Assembly: GCA_944345045.1 (NCBI GenBank)
Contig: CALVMI010000095.1
Span: 1 to 7,064, forward strand
Length of the DNA stretch: 7,064 nucleotides
DNA from: an uncultured Bacilli bacterium
Lineage (GTDB): Bacteria; Bacillota_I; Bacilli_A; RF39; UBA660
Reading direction: 5' to 3'
The notes below the pieces were generated by a model. It ran no database searches and was not told the origin of the DNA. It saw only the letters and a list, made by a program, of their open reading frames with translations. The position numbers and the translations under genes were made by a program. This document shows, in pieces, positions 5,297 to 7,064 of the stretch; position 1 is the stretch's first letter; the number at the start of each line of letters is the position of its first letter.

Positions 5297-5312
5297 TATT
5301 CTAATTAGAATA
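5297..5312. repeat. Perfect 16-bp palindrome
   Basis: TATTCTAATTAGAATA is identical to its own reverse complement. It lies between the terminator of the right-hand operon and the short ORF at 5280, where an operator for the latter would be expected. No regulator family can be named from the sequence. Confidence 0.55.
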
Positions 5313-5317
5313 TAAGC

Positions 5318-5345
5318 AAAAAAAAGAAGGAAAAATTATCCTTCT
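5318..5345 (-). terminator. Intrinsic terminator of the right-hand operon
   Basis: On the minus strand AGAAGGA (5345-5339) and TCCTTCT (5331-5325) form a seven-bp stem with a seven-base loop, followed by seven T (5324-5318). It lies about 80 bases past the stop of the 5426-5929 gene. The 80 bases between hold only an AT-rich inverted repeat, TAGTTAT/ATAACTA (5357-5371). Confidence 0.85.
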
Positions 5346-5425
5346 CAAACTATATTTAGTTATTATAACTACACTATATTTTTAGAATGAGTCTTAAAGA
5401 AGAGCACTATATCCAGAAATGATTT

Positions 5426-5929
5426 TTACACATAATCATTCGAAAGAAAAGATATCATAATATTTTGATTATCATTTTGACAGTACATACTGTCTAAAAA
5501 CTCATCATTAAGACTAAACTCACAACTTGACGAATCAAAATCAAGCAAAAATGGAATCGATTGTAATAAGTTATTAAAAATCGGTAAGGTAGAAAATGTC
5601 ACAGATTTAGTTATTATGGCATTTTTCTTTAATTTTTCGTTTTGTAAAAGCGATAATATTTCTTGATAAATATTGCCACTAATCTGATAGTCGTTTTCAT
5701 CTACATCACTAAAAGTTAGAGTTTTGCTACCCGGATCAAAATATCCTTCTAAAGAGATCTCAGAATCTGAAACCATAATGGAAATGTCCACTCCATAACG
5801 AGAATTAAAGTCTTCCAACAAAGAATCATATGACAAATCATTAGATAAATTATAAAAGAATATACCTATTCCAACCCCACTGATAATGATAAACAAACAA
5901 ATACTTATCCATAATATATTTTTTTTCAT
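5426..5929 (-). CDS. Membrane-anchored protein of unknown function
   Basis: The protein has 167 residues. After MKKN, residues 5-26 form one strongly hydrophobic segment (ILWISICLFIIISGVGIGIFF), a signal anchor or uncleaved signal; there is no lipobox and no clear signal-peptidase site. The remaining 140 or so residues are rich in Asp, Glu, Ser and Asn, carry two cysteines (SSCEF and MYCQN) near the C-terminus that could pair, and should lie outside the cell. I recognise no domain. The ribosome site AGGAGAG (5942-5936) stands six bases before ATG 5929 and overlaps the stop codon of the gene upstream. The 11-base gap and shared terminator make the two genes one operon, so this product probably acts with, or anchors near, the secreted thrombospondin-type protein. 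Confidence 0.75.
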   Translation of the reverse strand: MKKNILWISICLFIIISGVGIGIFFYNLSNDLSYDSLLEDFNSRYGVDISIMVSDSEISLEGYFDPGSKTLTFSDVDENDYQISGNIYQEILSLLQNEKLKKNAIITKSVTFSTLPIFNNLLQSIPFLLDFDSSSCEFSLNDEFLDSMYCQNDNQNIMISFLSNDYV

Positions 5930-5940
5930 TTTTTTCTCTC

Positions 5941-7064
5941 CTAAATCTTGAAGTAATATACTGTTACATCATAAGAATAATATTGATACTCGTCTCGATC
6001 TTTTGATGCGCCAGAATTATACCAATAAGAGTAAGAATATTGCCTAAACAATCCCACTCGTAAACCACTTTTAAACTTTGATATACGAGCATCTTTCTCT
6101 CGGCAACCCCATTCACTAATATATCTATCATTATCCGTAAGTCCACCAGTCGATCCAAATGTACAACGCCCCCATTCCCCCATTTGACTAACATCATTTG
6201 CACCTCCGGCGACAAAAGAAGTCCATCCCCATTGCTCGCCAGCACTAACCGAGTTCGAATATGAACCCCAGCCATCATCATCATAAGTGGCTACATACTG
6301 CTGAGACATACTCATAATTAAAACTTTACCTGAATATAAATACCCCGAAACAAAGTTTTCATCTTCTCCATTGCAAGCAGCCCTCGTTCCGGAAGTTGAA
6401 TCACGACATGTTCCATTAGATGAACAACTAAAAGTAGATGTGCATTTAGCACTCCGCCCTCTTCCAGAACTGATTGCAGTTCGGCCACTATTTTTTAAAG
6501 CATTCCATGCTGCATTACTTTTTCTTAAAATGCTTTCAGTAGTACTTGCACAATCATACATTGCATTTCTAAAGTTTTGATATTGCAAAGCACTTTGGAA
6601 TTTTGATATGTAATTATCTACTAATCTTTGAAAGTAGGTAGAATTACATGCTACTGTTTTACTACTATTATAATCATTCGGATCCATTCCTTCTACCGGA
6701 TCACAACTGTGAGTATTACAACTTTTGGAATCTCTTCCTGTACTACATGTCTTGGATGTATAATTGTCTTTCATTGCATATGCTCTATATTGTAATCCGC
6801 CACCACATGTCTTACTACATGTTCCATAGTTACTTTCTGTATAACTTTTCGTCGTTTTACTGCATTCTTTATATACTGTATATGTTGCACTTCTGGTAAC
6901 TATATTTCCGGCACTATCTTCTATCGCTACATATATGGTTCTTGTGCCACCATTTAAACTTCCTCCTACATTGTAGTTCGTTTTACTTGTTCGATATTTC
7001 TCCCATGTACAATTTTGCATATATCCAGTATTTGATATACACATTCTTAAATTTTCTGTTCCTC
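5941..7064 (-). CDS. Secreted cysteine-rich protein with Ig-like and thrombospondin type-1 domains (partial)
   Basis: The frame is open to the right edge of the window, so the N-terminus is missing; 373 residues are visible. The first Met in view (7044) is internal. From 6970 to 6860 the sequence looks like the end of a bacterial Ig-like domain, with IYVAIEDSAGNIV. At 6843-6703 a thrombospondin type-1 repeat is visible: CSKTCGGGLQYR, a later Cys, then SCNTHSC, with Tyr where the usual tryptophans stand. The remaining 250 or so residues match nothing I know. They begin with a helical part (about 6640-6480), then a Gly/Ser/Trp/Tyr-rich part ending in alternating Tyr-Ser segments and YYFKI. Sixteen cysteines are visible, an even number that suits disulfides outside the cell. 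No C-terminal anchor (LPxTG or membrane segment) is seen. GC content looks higher than in the genes to the left. Confidence 0.8.
   Translation of the reverse strand, partial: GTENLRMCISNTGYMQNCTWEKYRTSKTNYNVGGSLNGGTRTIYVAIEDSAGNIVTRSATYTVYKECSKTTKSYTESNYGTCSKTCGGGLQYRAYAMKDNYTSKTCSTGRDSKSCNTHSCDPVEGMDPNDYNSSKTVACNSTYFQRLVDNYISKFQSALQYQNFRNAMYDCASTTESILRKSNAAWNALKNSGRTAISSGRGRSAKCTSTFSCSSNGTCRDSTSGTRAACNGEDENFVSGYLYSGKVLIMSMSQQYVATYDDDGWGSYSNSVSAGEQWGWTSFVAGGANDVSQMGEWGRCTFGSTGGLTDNDRYISEWGCREKDARISKFKSGLRVGLFRQYSYSYWYNSGASKDRDEYQYYSYDVTVYYFKI

Noticed and set aside
5964..6284. 106-codon minus-strand frame
   Set aside because: It overlaps the TSP1 protein gene in another frame. Its composition is repetitive and there is no ribosome site.
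6371..6899. Two plus-strand open frames (6371-6580 and 6648-6899)
   Set aside because: Both are antisense to the cysteine-rich coding region, and their Tyr/Leu- or Leu/Val-rich composition is typical of antisense readings.
1..7064. CRISPR arrays, insertion sequences, riboswitches or integration sites
   Set aside because: I found no spaced direct repeats, transposase or recombinase motifs, recognisable riboswitch cores, or direct repeats next to the tRNA gene that would suggest an attachment site.

Overview
The window is AT-rich DNA from a low-GC Bacillota, most likely a Bacilli/Erysipelotrichia-type bacterium. Support comes from strong AAGGAG/AGGTGAT ribosome binding sites, sigma-A promoters with 17-bp spacers, and two neighbourhoods known from Bacillus: tmcAL(ylbM)-yceD(ylbN)-rpmF, and a small SOS-type membrane protein-tkt-sirA. 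UGA is an ordinary stop (yceD ends with it), so this is not a Mycoplasma-code genome. I cannot name the species.

Layout. Positions 1-99 (+) are the tail of an unknown gene. Two facing terminators follow, then tRNA-Arg(UCU), rpmF (ribosomal protein L32) and yceD, all on the minus strand. A sigma-A promoter for yceD-rpmF lies just before the divergent tmcAL gene (+, wobble ac4C synthesis in tRNA-Met). tmcAL converges on and overlaps by 40 bp a SirA-like gene (-). Upstream of that on the same strand are a full-length transketolase-like gene and a 46-residue membrane protein whose promoter carries two LexA-type operators. Positions 4900-5425 hold no confident gene: I see short ORFs that look like decayed coding sequence, palindromes and a terminator. 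From 5426 to the right edge a two-gene minus-strand operon encodes a membrane-anchored protein of unknown function and the C-terminal part of a secreted, cysteine-rich protein with a thrombospondin type-1 domain.

Most notable points. (1) L32 carries an N-terminal leader, MMRLNLQLF before AVPFRRT, that copies the Prp-protease-processed leader normally found on ribosomal protein L27. (2) The transketolase is intact as an ORF but lacks several catalytic and substrate-binding residues. (3) An 18-bp RNA hairpin between tkt and sirA contains the sirA start codon and also looks like a terminator. (4) The small membrane protein sits where YneA/SosA SOS division inhibitors sit and has LexA-like boxes, yet no lexA gene is next to it. 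(5) yceD appears to be expressed from a nearly leaderless mRNA.

The left half is core translation machinery (L32, 23S rRNA processing factor, tRNA, tRNA modification). The middle resembles a chromosome-replication/SOS neighbourhood that has diverged from its Bacillus form. The right end is accessory cell-surface material.
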